A stretch of 7,816 nucleotides of DNA from Chloroflexota bacterium (GCA_016196905.1 JACPWV010000103.1:1-7816); one strand, 5' to 3'. Shown: positions 1 to 6,648, counted from the first letter of the stretch. Made by a program: numbers and translations. The notes: generated from the letters alone by a model not told the origin.

Positions 1-735
1 ACCGGAGGCGCAACCGGGATAGGCCGCGCCACCGCTCGGGCATTTGCCAGGGAGGGCGCTAAGGTCGTCGTCATCGACGTTAACGTACAGGAGGGCGAGC
101 GGACAGTTCGCTTGATCCAGGATCGCGGAGGTGAGGCCCGCTTTATCCGCGCTGATGTCTCCCAGACCGCCGATTGGCAACGGTTGGTTGGCGAGACGGT
201 GCGACACTACAGTCGCGTCAATGTCCTATTCAACAACGCTGGCATCGAGGGTGCGCTGGCTCCCACCGCCGACTACGCCGAGGAGGCGTTCGACAAAGTC
301 TTGGCAGTCAACTTAAAGGGCGTCTGGCTGGGAATGCGGGCGGTGATTCCCCAGATGCTCAAGCAGGGCAAGGGGGCGATCATCAACAGCGCCTCGATCC
401 TGGGGCTGGTGGGTTTCGCGAATGCCGCGGCCTACACTGCCAGCAAGCACGCCATCATCGGGTTGACCAAGGTGGCGGCTTTGGAGTACTCTGCTCAAGG
501 GATCCGCATCAACGCGGTCTGCCCAGGGTTCATCAAGACCCCCATGATAGAGCGGGGCTTGGGACAGCTTCCCAATGCCCAGGAGACGATGGACCAGATC
601 GCTCAGCTCCACGCCACAGGTCGAATGGGAGAGCCCGAGGAGGTAGCAAACTTGGTTCTCTTCTTGGCTTCCGATGCTGCGTCTTTCATCACCGGGGCGG
701 CTTACCTGGTGGATGGAGGCTATACCGCGCGATAA
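1..735 (+). CDS. SDR-family NAD(P)-dependent oxidoreductase, 5'-truncated by the window edge
   Basis: This is a classical short-chain dehydrogenase/reductase, a soluble cytoplasmic enzyme that oxidises an alcohol or reduces a carbonyl with NAD(P)H. The frame is open from base 1, so about 10 N-terminal residues lie outside; 244 residues are visible of the usual ~250. The first codons give the Rossmann dinucleotide motif TGGATGIG. Next come the acidic end of beta-2 (VVVID, which favours NAD over NADP), the DVS motif after beta-3, and NNAG at 232-243. The catalytic Ser codon is at 394, the Tyr at 433 (13 residues later, the standard spacing) and the Lys at 445 (YTASK). The C-terminus has the family-typical ITGAAYLVDGGY. 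An internal TTG at 112 is not the start, since the nucleotide-binding motif lies before it. The substrate is not deducible. The stop lies 44 nt before the USP gene, so co-transcription is plausible. The family is certain; the specific reaction is unknown. Confidence 0.95.
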   Translation, partial: TGGATGIGRATARAFAREGAKVVVIDVNVQEGERTVRLIQDRGGEARFIRADVSQTADWQRLVGETVRHYSRVNVLFNNAGIEGALAPTADYAEEAFDKVLAVNLKGVWLGMRAVIPQMLKQGKGAIINSASILGLVGFANAAAYTASKHAIIGLTKVAALEYSAQGIRINAVCPGFIKTPMIERGLGQLPNAQETMDQIAQLHATGRMGEPEEVANLVLFLASDAASFITGAAYLVDGGYTAR

Positions 736-766
736 AAAAGGACCTCACTCATGGGCATCTAACACC

Positions 767-773
767 GGAGGTG
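767..773 (+). promoter_or_regulatory. Ribosome binding site of the USP gene
   Basis: GGAGGTG is a strong Shine-Dalgarno match. It sits 8 nt (counted from GGAGG) before the ATG at 780 and only 2 nt before the ATG at 774. This spacing decides for 780 as the start. Confidence 0.7.
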
Positions 774-779
774 ATGACC

Positions 780-1265
780 ATGTCCCAGACAGAGCAAACT
801 ACCATGGGAGCCGAGGTACGAATCTCACGAATCCTGGTCCCCACTGATTTTTCGCCCGGCGCGGAGCCGGCCTTGCGCTGGGCCGCCACTCTGAGGCAGG
901 TCTTCGGGGCTGAACTCATTCTGCTCCACGTCCTAAACCTGAATATGGCGGCTCTGGCAGGACTTCCGTCAGACTTCCTAAGGGTGCCAGCCGCGGGTGA
1001 GCTGCTCCAGCGCATCCGCGACGAAAGCGTGGAGGAGATGTCGCGTCTGGCCGCCAAGTATCCAGGCGCACGGACTCTTATCCGCGAGGGCTCGCCGCGA
1101 CCGGTCATTCTCGAGGTGGCCAAAGAGGTGGGCGCCGATCTGATCGTGATGGGCACCCATGGATGGACGGGGCTGACCCAACTCCTTTTCGGCAGTGTGG
1201 CGGAGCATGTGGTCCGGCACAGCCCCGTCCCTGTGCTCACCGTTCGCCAGGACGAAGCGCAGTAG
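780..1265 (+). CDS. Universal stress protein (UspA family), ATP-binding type
   Basis: This is a 161-residue single-domain universal stress protein, the usual size of the family. It starts with the beta-1 motif RILVPTDFSPGAEPALRWA, where the Asp contacts the nucleotide. The C-terminal part carries the complete ATP-binding signature G-x2-G-x9-G-S (G125, G128, G138, S139), followed by VVRHSPVPVLTVR. Such proteins are cytoplasmic dimers that bind ATP and modulate survival under starvation, oxidative or ion stress; they often sit beside transporters and bind or regulate them. Here the next gene is an anion:Na+ symporter 64 nt downstream, so a regulatory link is possible but inferred. The start is set by the strong GGAGGTG at 767-773. 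The frame stays open far upstream inside the SDR gene, but that stretch is out-of-frame shadow and is not part of the protein. Confidence 0.93.
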   Translation: MSQTEQTTMGAEVRISRILVPTDFSPGAEPALRWAATLRQVFGAELILLHVLNLNMAALAGLPSDFLRVPAAGELLQRIRDESVEEMSRLAAKYPGARTLIREGSPRPVILEVAKEVGADLIVMGTHGWTGLTQLLFGSVAEHVVRHSPVPVLTVRQDEAQ

Positions 1266-1329
1266 ACGACCTCTCGCGCGCCAGTTCCACTTCGACCCGT
1301 CTTCGGAACCAAAAAGCATCGTGCGGAAA

Positions 1330-2349
1330 ATGATCTCAGGGGTGGTGGATAAGGAGGTGCCGTCCGAAGAAGTGATCTCCTATGCCGAGGGACGCTTCGA
1401 ACTTCGCAAGCGCCTCCTGGGGCTAGTTTTGGGGCCGCTCCTCTTCCTTCTGGTCCTGCTCTTGCCAATGGAGGGCCTCAGCCAGGAGGCGCACTTGCTG
1501 GCGGGCGTGTTTGCGTGGGCGGTGGTTTATTGGGTGACCGAGGCCCTGCCTGTGGCGGTCACCGCGATCCTGGCCTCCGTGTTGTCCATCGCCCTGGGCA
1601 TCGCCCCAGCGGCCATCGTCCTGGCCGCCTACGGAGACCCCATCATCTTCTTGTTCATAGGAAGCTTCATCCTGGCCGAGGCGATGCGAGCCAGCGGCCT
1701 CGACCGGCGCTTCGCTTTCGCGCTGCTGCGCTACACCTGGGCCACCAAGACCCCCGCCCGTGTCATGGCCACGGTCGGGGTCATCACCTGGGTGCTATCG
1801 CTTTGGGTCAGCAACACCGCCACGACGGCGATGATGCTCCCCGTCGGGGTCGGCATCCTCAGCAGCCTCGGGAGAGTAGGGGATGCGAATACGAGCAAGT
1901 TCCCGATCGGGCTATTGTTGATATTAACCTGGTCGTCGTCCGTTGCCGTCGGTATCCCGGTCGGATCCCCTCCCAACTTGATCGCGATCGGCATGATCCG
2001 GGATCTGGCGGAGAGGCGCTTATCCTTTTTCGACTGGGTCGCGGTCACGATGCCTATAGCGATTCTTATGTTGATCCTTTGCTGGCTCATCCTGCGCTAT
2101 CGCTACCGGGATGATCGAAGCACGGAGGGAGACATTCGGAAGTACGTGGCCATTGAACGCGAAAAACTAGGGCGCTGGACCCGCGCCGAGATGAACGTCG
2201 CGTTCGTTTTTCTGCTCGCCGTGGTTCTGTGGATGCTTCCTGGGGCGATCGCCATGTTCTCTTCGCCCGACGCGCCGATCCCCCAGTTCTTCGAGAAGCA
2301 CCTCCCAGAATCTGTGGTCGCCATGATCGCCGTGGGGAGTTTACCATGA
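1330..2349 (+). CDS. DASS/SLC13-family anion:Na+ symporter, N-terminal part (frame broken)
   Basis: This 339-residue product is the N-terminal two thirds of a divalent anion:Na+ symporter, the inner-membrane family that imports dicarboxylates, citrate or sulfate with sodium. It shows a short charged N-terminus, hydrophobic helices from about residue 35, the VTEALPVAVTA segment, and the family SNT motif (S161-N162-T163, in VSNTATTAMMLPV) that binds Na+ and substrate. It then has the re-entrant SPPNLIAIG segment and a long cytoplasmic charged loop (RYRYRDDRSTEGD). Reading stops at TGA 2347-2349 just after VVAMIAVG, where intact relatives continue through a helix and a P-x-D linker. The remainder is found in another frame (next entry). 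The start is uncertain: ATG 1330 has only a weak GCGGA upstream. A strong AAGGAGGTG lies inside the gene at 1351-1359, and GTG 1372 is the next start it could serve, at a long spacing. Substrate unknown. This is either a pseudogene, an assembly error or a split gene. Confidence 0.85.
   Translation: MISGVVDKEVPSEEVISYAEGRFELRKRLLGLVLGPLLFLLVLLLPMEGLSQEAHLLAGVFAWAVVYWVTEALPVAVTAILASVLSIALGIAPAAIVLAAYGDPIIFLFIGSFILAEAMRASGLDRRFAFALLRYTWATKTPARVMATVGVITWVLSLWVSNTATTAMMLPVGVGILSSLGRVGDANTSKFPIGLLLILTWSSSVAVGIPVGSPPNLIAIGMIRDLAERRLSFFDWVAVTMPIAILMLILCWLILRYRYRDDRSTEGDIRKYVAIEREKLGRWTRAEMNVAFVFLLAVVLWMLPGAIAMFSSPDAPIPQFFEKHLPESVVAMIAVGSLP
2334..2339 (+). promoter_or_regulatory. Possible ribosome binding site for the transporter C-terminal part
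   Basis: GGGGAG lies 6 nt before ATG 2346, which overlaps the stop of the N-terminal part as ATGA. This would allow translational re-initiation of the second piece. It may be fortuitous, because the same bases appear to encode the RGEF linker residues of the original reading frame. Confidence 0.35.
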
Positions 2350-2822
2350 CCTGGAGACAGGCTGCGCGGATTGATTGGGGAACGATCCTATTGTTCGGCG
2401 GCGGCCTGGCGCTGGGGCGGCTGATGTTCGACACCAAGCTCGCCGAGGCGATCGGGAACATGGTGGTCCGGACTTCTAGGGCCGAGAGCCTCTGGGAGCT
2501 CACGGCGGTCGCTATCGTGATCGGCGTGGTCCTCTCCGAGGCATCCTCCAACACCGCGTCGGCGAGCATGGTGATCCCCACCGTGATCACGGTCGCTCAG
2601 GGCATGGGGTTGAGCCCCATCCCACCGGCGCTGGGGGCGGCCCTGGGAGCGAGCTTCGGGTTCATGCTACCGACCTCCACTCCTCCCAACGCTATCGTCT
2701 ACGGCTCGGGACTGATTCCCCCGAGGGAGATGATCACCTCCGGCATCTGGCTCGACGTGACGGGGGCCATCCTCATTTGGGTGGGGCTGCGGGTGTTTTG
2801 CCCACTCCTTGGAGTCATGTAG
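2346..2822 (+). CDS. DASS/SLC13-family anion:Na+ symporter, C-terminal part (frame broken)
   Basis: This 158-residue product is the C-terminal third of the transporter begun at 1330. It opens with MTWRQAARIDWGTILLFGGGLALG, matching the family's W-G-x-L-L-F-GGG-LAL block. It then has the second SNT motif (S68-N69-T70 within SEASSNTASASMVIP) and the second re-entrant loop with the family signature LPTSTPPNAIVYGSG, and ends in a last helix before TAG. The two pieces together (about 497 residues) hold both SNT and both PPN motifs, so the transport core is nearly complete. ATG 2346 is the only convincing start. However, the codons just before it in the same frame read RRGEF, which resembles the normal linker before TMTW. 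That argues for a deletion or frameshift within one gene rather than an ancient natural split. Whether it is translated is open. Confidence 0.75.
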   Translation: MTWRQAARIDWGTILLFGGGLALGRLMFDTKLAEAIGNMVVRTSRAESLWELTAVAIVIGVVLSEASSNTASASMVIPTVITVAQGMGLSPIPPALGAALGASFGFMLPTSTPPNAIVYGSGLIPPREMITSGIWLDVTGAILIWVGLRVFCPLLGVM

Positions 2823-2844
2823 CTCCGAGGAGCAGAAAAGGAGG
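2805..2844 (+). promoter_or_regulatory. Clustered CTCC/GGAG inverted repeats before the MbfA-like gene
   Basis: Two short hairpins lie side by side: ACTCC-TT-GGAGT (2804-2815) and GCTCC-GA-GGAGC (2822-2833). In addition CTCCTT (2805-2810) is the exact complement of AAGGAG (2838-2843), the ribosome binding site of the following gene. Alternative pairings could hide or expose that site. The stems are short and no terminator T-run follows, so a regulatory role is only a possibility. Confidence 0.25.
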
Positions 2845-2854
2845 GTCGATTGAG

Positions 2855-3976
2855 ATGAACGAAACAGATCAGTGGGTAACGAATCTGCGTCGCGAACTGA
2901 ACGGTGCGGCGCTTTATCGGGCACTCGCCGATGCCGAGCCAAACCCCAACCTCGCGGAGGTCTACCGTCGTCTGTCGACGATCGAGCGCCGACATGCGGA
3001 GACTTGGGCCGAAAGGCTGCGTCAGGCCAAGGTTCACCTCCCGGAGTTCCGACCCTCCTGGCGTACGAAGATGCTGATCTGGCTGGCACGAGGTTTTGGG
3101 GCGAGTCTGGTGCTGCCCAGTATCGCATCACTGGAGCAGGTGGATAGCCACGACTACGTCCAACAGGCAGACGACCGGACAGTCAGCATGGCTGCCGACG
3201 AACAATCCCACGCCCGGCTGCTACGTCATATCACACAGTTTCCTGGCCGCGGTCTAGAGGGTGGAGCCGTAGCTCAGCTTGAAGGCCGTCACCGCGCCAC
3301 CGGTGGTAACGCGCTGCGCGCCGCTGTGCTGGGTGCCAATGACGGGCTCGTTTCCAACCTCAGTCTGGTCATGGGTGTGGCCGGCGCCGAGCTTCCCGGA
3401 CCGACGATCTTAATCAGCGGCCTGGCGGGTCTGTTGGCCGGCGCTTTCTCCATGGCCCTGGGCGAATGGCTCTCGGTCCAGAGTTCGCGGGAGCTCTACC
3501 AGCATCAGATCCGCATCGAGAAAGCCGAGATCGCGACTGCGCCCGAGGAAGAGCTGGTGGAATTGGCGCTCATCTATCAAGCCCGAGGACTCGACGAAGC
3601 GCAGGCTCGCCGACTGGCAGCCCAAATCATGGAAGATGAAACCAGCGCACTGGAGACCCTGGCCCGCGAGGAGTTGGGCATCGATCCCAAGGCATTGGGC
3701 GGCTCGGCTTGGGAGGCAGCCACTACCTCCTTTCTGCTTTTCGCCCTGGGCGCGATCGTGCCCGTGATCCCCTTCCTCTTTGTCGCAGGGATGACAGCGG
3801 TAGTGATCAGCTTGCTAGGGAGTGCAGTGGGGCTGTTCGCGATCGGCGCTGGAATAACCCTATTCACCGCTCGCAGCGTCGCCGTCTCTGGCACGAGGCA
3901 GGTAGCCTTCGGGCTAACTGCGGCGACTATCACCTATGCCATCGGGCGGCTGATCGGCGTGAGCATCGGTGGGTAA
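2855..3976 (+). CDS. Membrane-bound ferritin: ferritin-like domain fused to VIT1/CCC1 iron/manganese transporter (MbfA-like)
   Basis: This 373-residue protein has two domains. Residues ~5-130 form a ferritin/rubrerythrin-like four-helix domain with di-iron ligand candidates E14, E44-x-x-H47, E94 and E116-x-x-H119. Residues ~150-373 form a VIT1/CCC1 transporter. That part has the family motif LGANDGLVSNLSLVMGVAGA (first helix), a second helix ending GEWLSVQSSRELY, a Glu-rich cytoplasmic helical region (~209-277) that binds metal in VIT1, and three further hydrophobic helices to the C-terminus. In characterised MbfA proteins the ferritin part senses or oxidises Fe2+ and the VIT part exports iron from the cytoplasm, protecting against iron and peroxide stress. 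ATG 2855 follows GGAGGG (2840-2845) at about 10 nt. The gene is 32 nt after the transporter remnant and 4 nt before the eRF1-like gene, suggesting co-translation with the latter. The architecture is clear; Fe versus Mn preference is inferred. Confidence 0.92.
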   Translation: MNETDQWVTNLRRELNGAALYRALADAEPNPNLAEVYRRLSTIERRHAETWAERLRQAKVHLPEFRPSWRTKMLIWLARGFGASLVLPSIASLEQVDSHDYVQQADDRTVSMAADEQSHARLLRHITQFPGRGLEGGAVAQLEGRHRATGGNALRAAVLGANDGLVSNLSLVMGVAGAELPGPTILISGLAGLLAGAFSMALGEWLSVQSSRELYQHQIRIEKAEIATAPEEELVELALIYQARGLDEAQARRLAAQIMEDETSALETLAREELGIDPKALGGSAWEAATTSFLLFALGAIVPVIPFLFVAGMTAVVISLLGSAVGLFAIGAGITLFTARSVAVSGTRQVAFGLTAATITYAIGRLIGVSIGG

Positions 3977-3980
3977 GCCA

Positions 3981-5150
3981 ATGCTCCAGGTTCACGATCT
4001 GTCCGATCTGATCGAGAGCGACCGTCAGGACGTCCTCTCTGTCTCCCTCGACGTGGACCCTACCCAGCCCGAACATCAGGCCCTCGTTCCCGCCTATCGC
4101 ATCTGGCTGCGCAACACCCTGCGCGGGTTGCTGGAGGGGTTGACCAAAGATGTGCGACGTGTGGCTGGGAAGGTGGCTGAGCGTGTGCTCGAATATGTTG
4201 AAGCGAATCGGCCCAGAGGCCGCGGACTGGTGCTCCTGGCCGCCCCCGATCTTTGGCGCGAGTACCTCCTCCCCTTCCCCGTCCCGAATCGCGTACATTA
4301 TGGCCGCCCGGATGTGGTCCCGCTGCTTTGGGCGCTAGATGAATATGAGCCCTATGCCATCCTGGCCGTCTATCGAGACCATGCGCGCCTCCTCCTGGCC
4401 TACCTGGGACGGACGACGGTGGTCGAAGAGGAGGCCCTGGAATTGGACACCAGCGATTGGCGTTTTAAGGCGGGACGACAACCGACCTTTACGCAAAAGA
4501 TGGGAATCGGCGCCAGCCGCGGCGCTCAGCGAGACACCTTCGAGTCACGAGTTGAGGCGCAGGTGTATCGCTTTTGGCAGGGCGCGGCTGAGGCGACGGC
4601 CGAGCTGTTAGGCGCCCGCGGTGTCGAACGGCTGATCATCGGGGGCTCGGAGGGGGCAGCCAACGCGGTGCGAGACCTCCTGCCCCAGCCGGCACGGGGG
4701 AGGGTGGTGAGCATGGTCCCCCTCCCAGCCTATGCTGACCTGGCCGAAATTCAGAGGCGAACCCTGCCCGCAGCCCTGGCCGAGGAGCGCCGGCGAGAGG
4801 CAGAGCTAGTCGCCGCAGTGCTCGAGCGTGCCGCTTCCCAGACCGGTGCCGTGGTGGGCGTGGTCGACACGCTCTATGCGCTCATGCAGGGCCAAGTCAT
4901 GACCCTGGTCGTGGACCGCGATGTGGAGGACAATGTATGGCGCTGCGCCCGGTGCGGCTATGTGAGTGGCGTATCCATCCAGACCTGCCCGACATGTGGA
5001 GGCGCTGTTGAACAGACTTCGCTCCCGCAGGTGCTTCCCCTGCTGGCGCGACGCAGCGGGGCGAAGATAGAGCTCGTGGGAGGGGTTCCAGCGGAAAACT
5101 TACGGCCGCACGAAGGCATCGGGGCATTCCTCCGTTATGTGTCGAGCTAG
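3981..5150 (+). CDS. eRF1-like (baeRF/VLRF1-type) protein with zinc ribbon
   Basis: This 389-residue cytoplasmic protein resembles the bacterial/archaeal eRF1 homologues (baeRF group, probably family 10), which are thought to act on ribosomes in rescue or stress responses. The N-terminal ~130 residues are an alpha/beta domain with a basic helix. A central RNase-H-like fold follows (YAILAVYRDHARLLLAYLG). The loop that carries GGQ in eRF1 reads RGAQRDTFESR (G181-A182-Q183), then a helix and LIIGGSEGAANAVRDLL. The C-terminal L7Ae-like domain contains a zinc ribbon, C322-x2-C325-x10-C336-x2-C339, and ends in GIGAFLRY, typical of the eRF1 domain-3 end. ATG 3981 is preferred (GGTGGG 7 nt upstream, 4-nt gap after the MbfA-like stop). 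GTG 3969, overlapping that gene, would add four residues. The family assignment comes from recalled motif patterns. Its exact role, and whether it hydrolyses peptidyl-tRNA, are unknown. Confidence 0.82.
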   Translation: MLQVHDLSDLIESDRQDVLSVSLDVDPTQPEHQALVPAYRIWLRNTLRGLLEGLTKDVRRVAGKVAERVLEYVEANRPRGRGLVLLAAPDLWREYLLPFPVPNRVHYGRPDVVPLLWALDEYEPYAILAVYRDHARLLLAYLGRTTVVEEEALELDTSDWRFKAGRQPTFTQKMGIGASRGAQRDTFESRVEAQVYRFWQGAAEATAELLGARGVERLIIGGSEGAANAVRDLLPQPARGRVVSMVPLPAYADLAEIQRRTLPAALAEERRREAELVAAVLERAASQTGAVVGVVDTLYALMQGQVMTLVVDRDVEDNVWRCARCGYVSGVSIQTCPTCGGAVEQTSLPQVLPLLARRSGAKIELVGGVPAENLRPHEGIGAFLRYVSS

Positions 5151-5156
5151 ATAGCA

Positions 5157-5179
5157 TTTTTAATCGAGGTGATTAGAAT
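5157..5179 (+). promoter_or_regulatory. Palindromic operator-like inverted repeat upstream of the PrpD-type gene
   Basis: TAATC (5161-5165), spacer GAGGT, GATTA (5171-5175) form a perfect 5-bp inverted repeat. The dyad extends outward imperfectly (TTTTAATC against GATTAGAA, 7 of 8 positions). It is AT-rich within GC-rich surroundings and centred 50 nt before the start at 5218, the size and shape of a GntR-, MarR- or TetR-type operator. No regulator gene is in the window, so the binding protein is unknown. The arms are too AT-rich for an intrinsic terminator. Confidence 0.35.
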
Positions 5180-5180
5180 A

Positions 5181-5207
5181 GTGCAGCCAGAGCAAGCCAC
5201 AAAGTGA
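5181..5207 (+). other. Possible 8-codon leader ORF
   Basis: A GTG at 5181 opens a reading frame encoding MQPEQATK that ends at TGA 5205-5207. GAGGTGA (5166-5172) lies 8 nt upstream at ideal Shine-Dalgarno spacing. Its stop abuts the ribosome binding site of the next gene, so its translation could couple to or modulate that gene. It is very short and may be chance. Confidence 0.2.
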
Positions 5208-5213
5208 GGAGGT
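5207..5213 (+). promoter_or_regulatory. Ribosome binding site of the PrpD-type gene
   Basis: AGGAGGT precedes ATG 5218 with GGAGG 5 nt away. An in-frame GTG at 5212 lies inside this site and so cannot be the start. Confidence 0.7.
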
Positions 5214-5217
5214 GCCC

Positions 5218-6591
5218 ATGACCCACGCTGAACAGCTGGCTGCATTCGTGGTGAAAGCGTCGTATGCTGACCTCTCCGAGGCCGCCCGTCAGCAGCTCAA
5301 AATTCGGGTGTTGGACTCCCTCGGCTGTGCCATCGGTGCTCTGGAGGCGGTGCCCATTCGGCTGATCCGAACGCAGATCGAAGATTTTGGCGGCGCTGGC
5401 CACTGCACGCTGATCGGCGGCGGGCGCACCGCCCCGGACCGGGCGGCTTTTTATAACAGCGCGCTGGTGCGCCAGCTCGACTTCAACGACAGTTATCTGG
5501 CCAAAGGCGAGACCTGCCACCCCAGCGATAACCTGGGGGCGGTGTTGGCCGCGGTCGAGTACGCCAACCGCAGCGGACGAGAACTCCTGACCGCCCTGGC
5601 GGTGGCCTATCAGGTGCAGTGCCGTTTGAGCGATGTCGCGCCGGTGCGGGCCAAAGGGTTTGACCACACCACCCAGGGGTCCTACGCCGTCGCGTCGGGA
5701 GTGGCCAAGGCGCTGGGCCTGGATCAGACTCAGACCGCCAACTCGATTGCCATCAGCGGAACCGCCTTCAACGCGCTGCGGGTCACCCGGACCGGCGCCC
5801 TCTCCCACTGGAAGGGCTTGGCCTATCCCAACACCGCCTTCGGCGGCACTCACGCCGCCTTCCTGGCCATGCGGGGCATCACCGGGCCCGCCGAAGTCTT
5901 CGAGGGCAATAAGGGGTTCATGGATTCGATCGCCGGTCGGTTCAGCATCGACTGGTCGCGTGAGGACCTGGAGCGGGTGAGGCGCACCATCATCAAGAAG
6001 TACAACGCCGAGATCCACTCCCAGTCGACCCTAGAAGGCATCCTGGAGCTTAAAGTGGAGCACGGCTTTGCCGCCGCGGATGTGGCGCGCATCGAGATCG
6101 AGACCTTCGATGTGGCCTACCACATCATCGGGGGCGGCGAGGAGGGCGACAAAACCATGGTGAGGACCAAGGAGGAGGCGGACCACAGCCTGCCCTACAT
6201 GGTGGCCGTGGCCATCCTGGACGATCAAGTCATGCCCGAGCAGTACCACCCGGAGCGCATCCAACGAGCGGATGTCCAAACCCTGTTGAGGAAAGTCGGG
6301 GTGCGACCCGTGGAGGCCTACAGCCAGCGTTTCCCAGGCCAGATGCCCTGCCGCATTTCTCTCACACTGCGCGATGGTCGGAAACTCGTGAAAGAAAAGG
6401 AGGACTATGAAGGATTCCACGCTCGCCCCATGCGCTGGGAAACGGTGGTGGACAAATTCGAGCGGCTGAGCGAAGCTTATACCGATGCAGCCTTGCGGCG
6501 CGATATCGTGGACACCGTCGCCAACCTGGAGGCCTTGCGCGTGGCCGACCTCGTCTCGCTATTGGCCAGGGTTCGTCTGCCTTCCGGTTGA
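5218..6591 (+). CDS. MmgE/PrpD-family protein, PrpD-type (2-methylcitrate dehydratase-like)
   Basis: This 457-residue protein belongs to the MmgE/PrpD family, cytoplasmic cofactor-free enzymes that dehydrate, isomerise or decarboxylate tricarboxylic or amino-dicarboxylic acids. The family is usually 440-490 residues, so it looks complete. The helical domain shows KIRVLDSLGCAIGA, the H101-P-S-D-N motif of PrpD, and KGFDH (H150) before a long helix. The lid domain follows, with KKYNAEIHSQS (H267-S-Q), resembling the FHSQ motif of E. coli PrpD rather than the pattern of cis-aconitate decarboxylases. The conserved C-terminal block FHARPMRWETVVDKF matches the PrpD GHARRR...LVDKF block. In the methylcitrate cycle PrpD makes 2-methyl-cis-aconitate, but no prpC or prpB is visible. 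The partner gene is instead a ComA homologue 57 nt downstream, so a related substrate is equally possible. The family is secure; the reaction is inferred. Confidence 0.9.
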   Translation: MTHAEQLAAFVVKASYADLSEAARQQLKIRVLDSLGCAIGALEAVPIRLIRTQIEDFGGAGHCTLIGGGRTAPDRAAFYNSALVRQLDFNDSYLAKGETCHPSDNLGAVLAAVEYANRSGRELLTALAVAYQVQCRLSDVAPVRAKGFDHTTQGSYAVASGVAKALGLDQTQTANSIAISGTAFNALRVTRTGALSHWKGLAYPNTAFGGTHAAFLAMRGITGPAEVFEGNKGFMDSIAGRFSIDWSREDLERVRRTIIKKYNAEIHSQSTLEGILELKVEHGFAAADVARIEIETFDVAYHIIGGGEEGDKTMVRTKEEADHSLPYMVAVAILDDQVMPEQYHPERIQRADVQTLLRKVGVRPVEAYSQRFPGQMPCRISLTLRDGRKLVKEKEDYEGFHARPMRWETVVDKFERLSEAYTDAALRRDIVDTVANLEALRVADLVSLLARVRLPSG

Positions 6592-6633
6592 GAGGACAAC
6601 CACTGCCCTAAGGGCGAACACGAAACCGTACCC

Positions 6634-6641
6634 AAAGGAGG
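6634..6641 (+). promoter_or_regulatory. Ribosome binding site of the ComA-like gene
   Basis: AAAGGAGG lies 7 nt before ATG 6649, an optimal Shine-Dalgarno arrangement that fixes this start. Confidence 0.7.
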
Positions 6642-6648
6642 ATCAGCG

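Noticed and set aside
174..779. Long upstream extension of the USP reading frame
   Set aside because: It overlaps the SDR gene out of frame and has low-complexity shadow composition; the ribosome binding site at 767-773 places the start at 780.
1281..1312. GTTCC...GGAAC inverted repeat between the USP and transporter genes as a terminator
   Set aside because: The stem is only 5 bp with a 16-nt loop and no T-run, so it is not a credible terminator.
5173..6018. 281-codon open frame on the minus strand opposite the PrpD-type gene
   Set aside because: The plus strand holds conserved PrpD motifs over the whole span; the minus-strand product is a compositional shadow.
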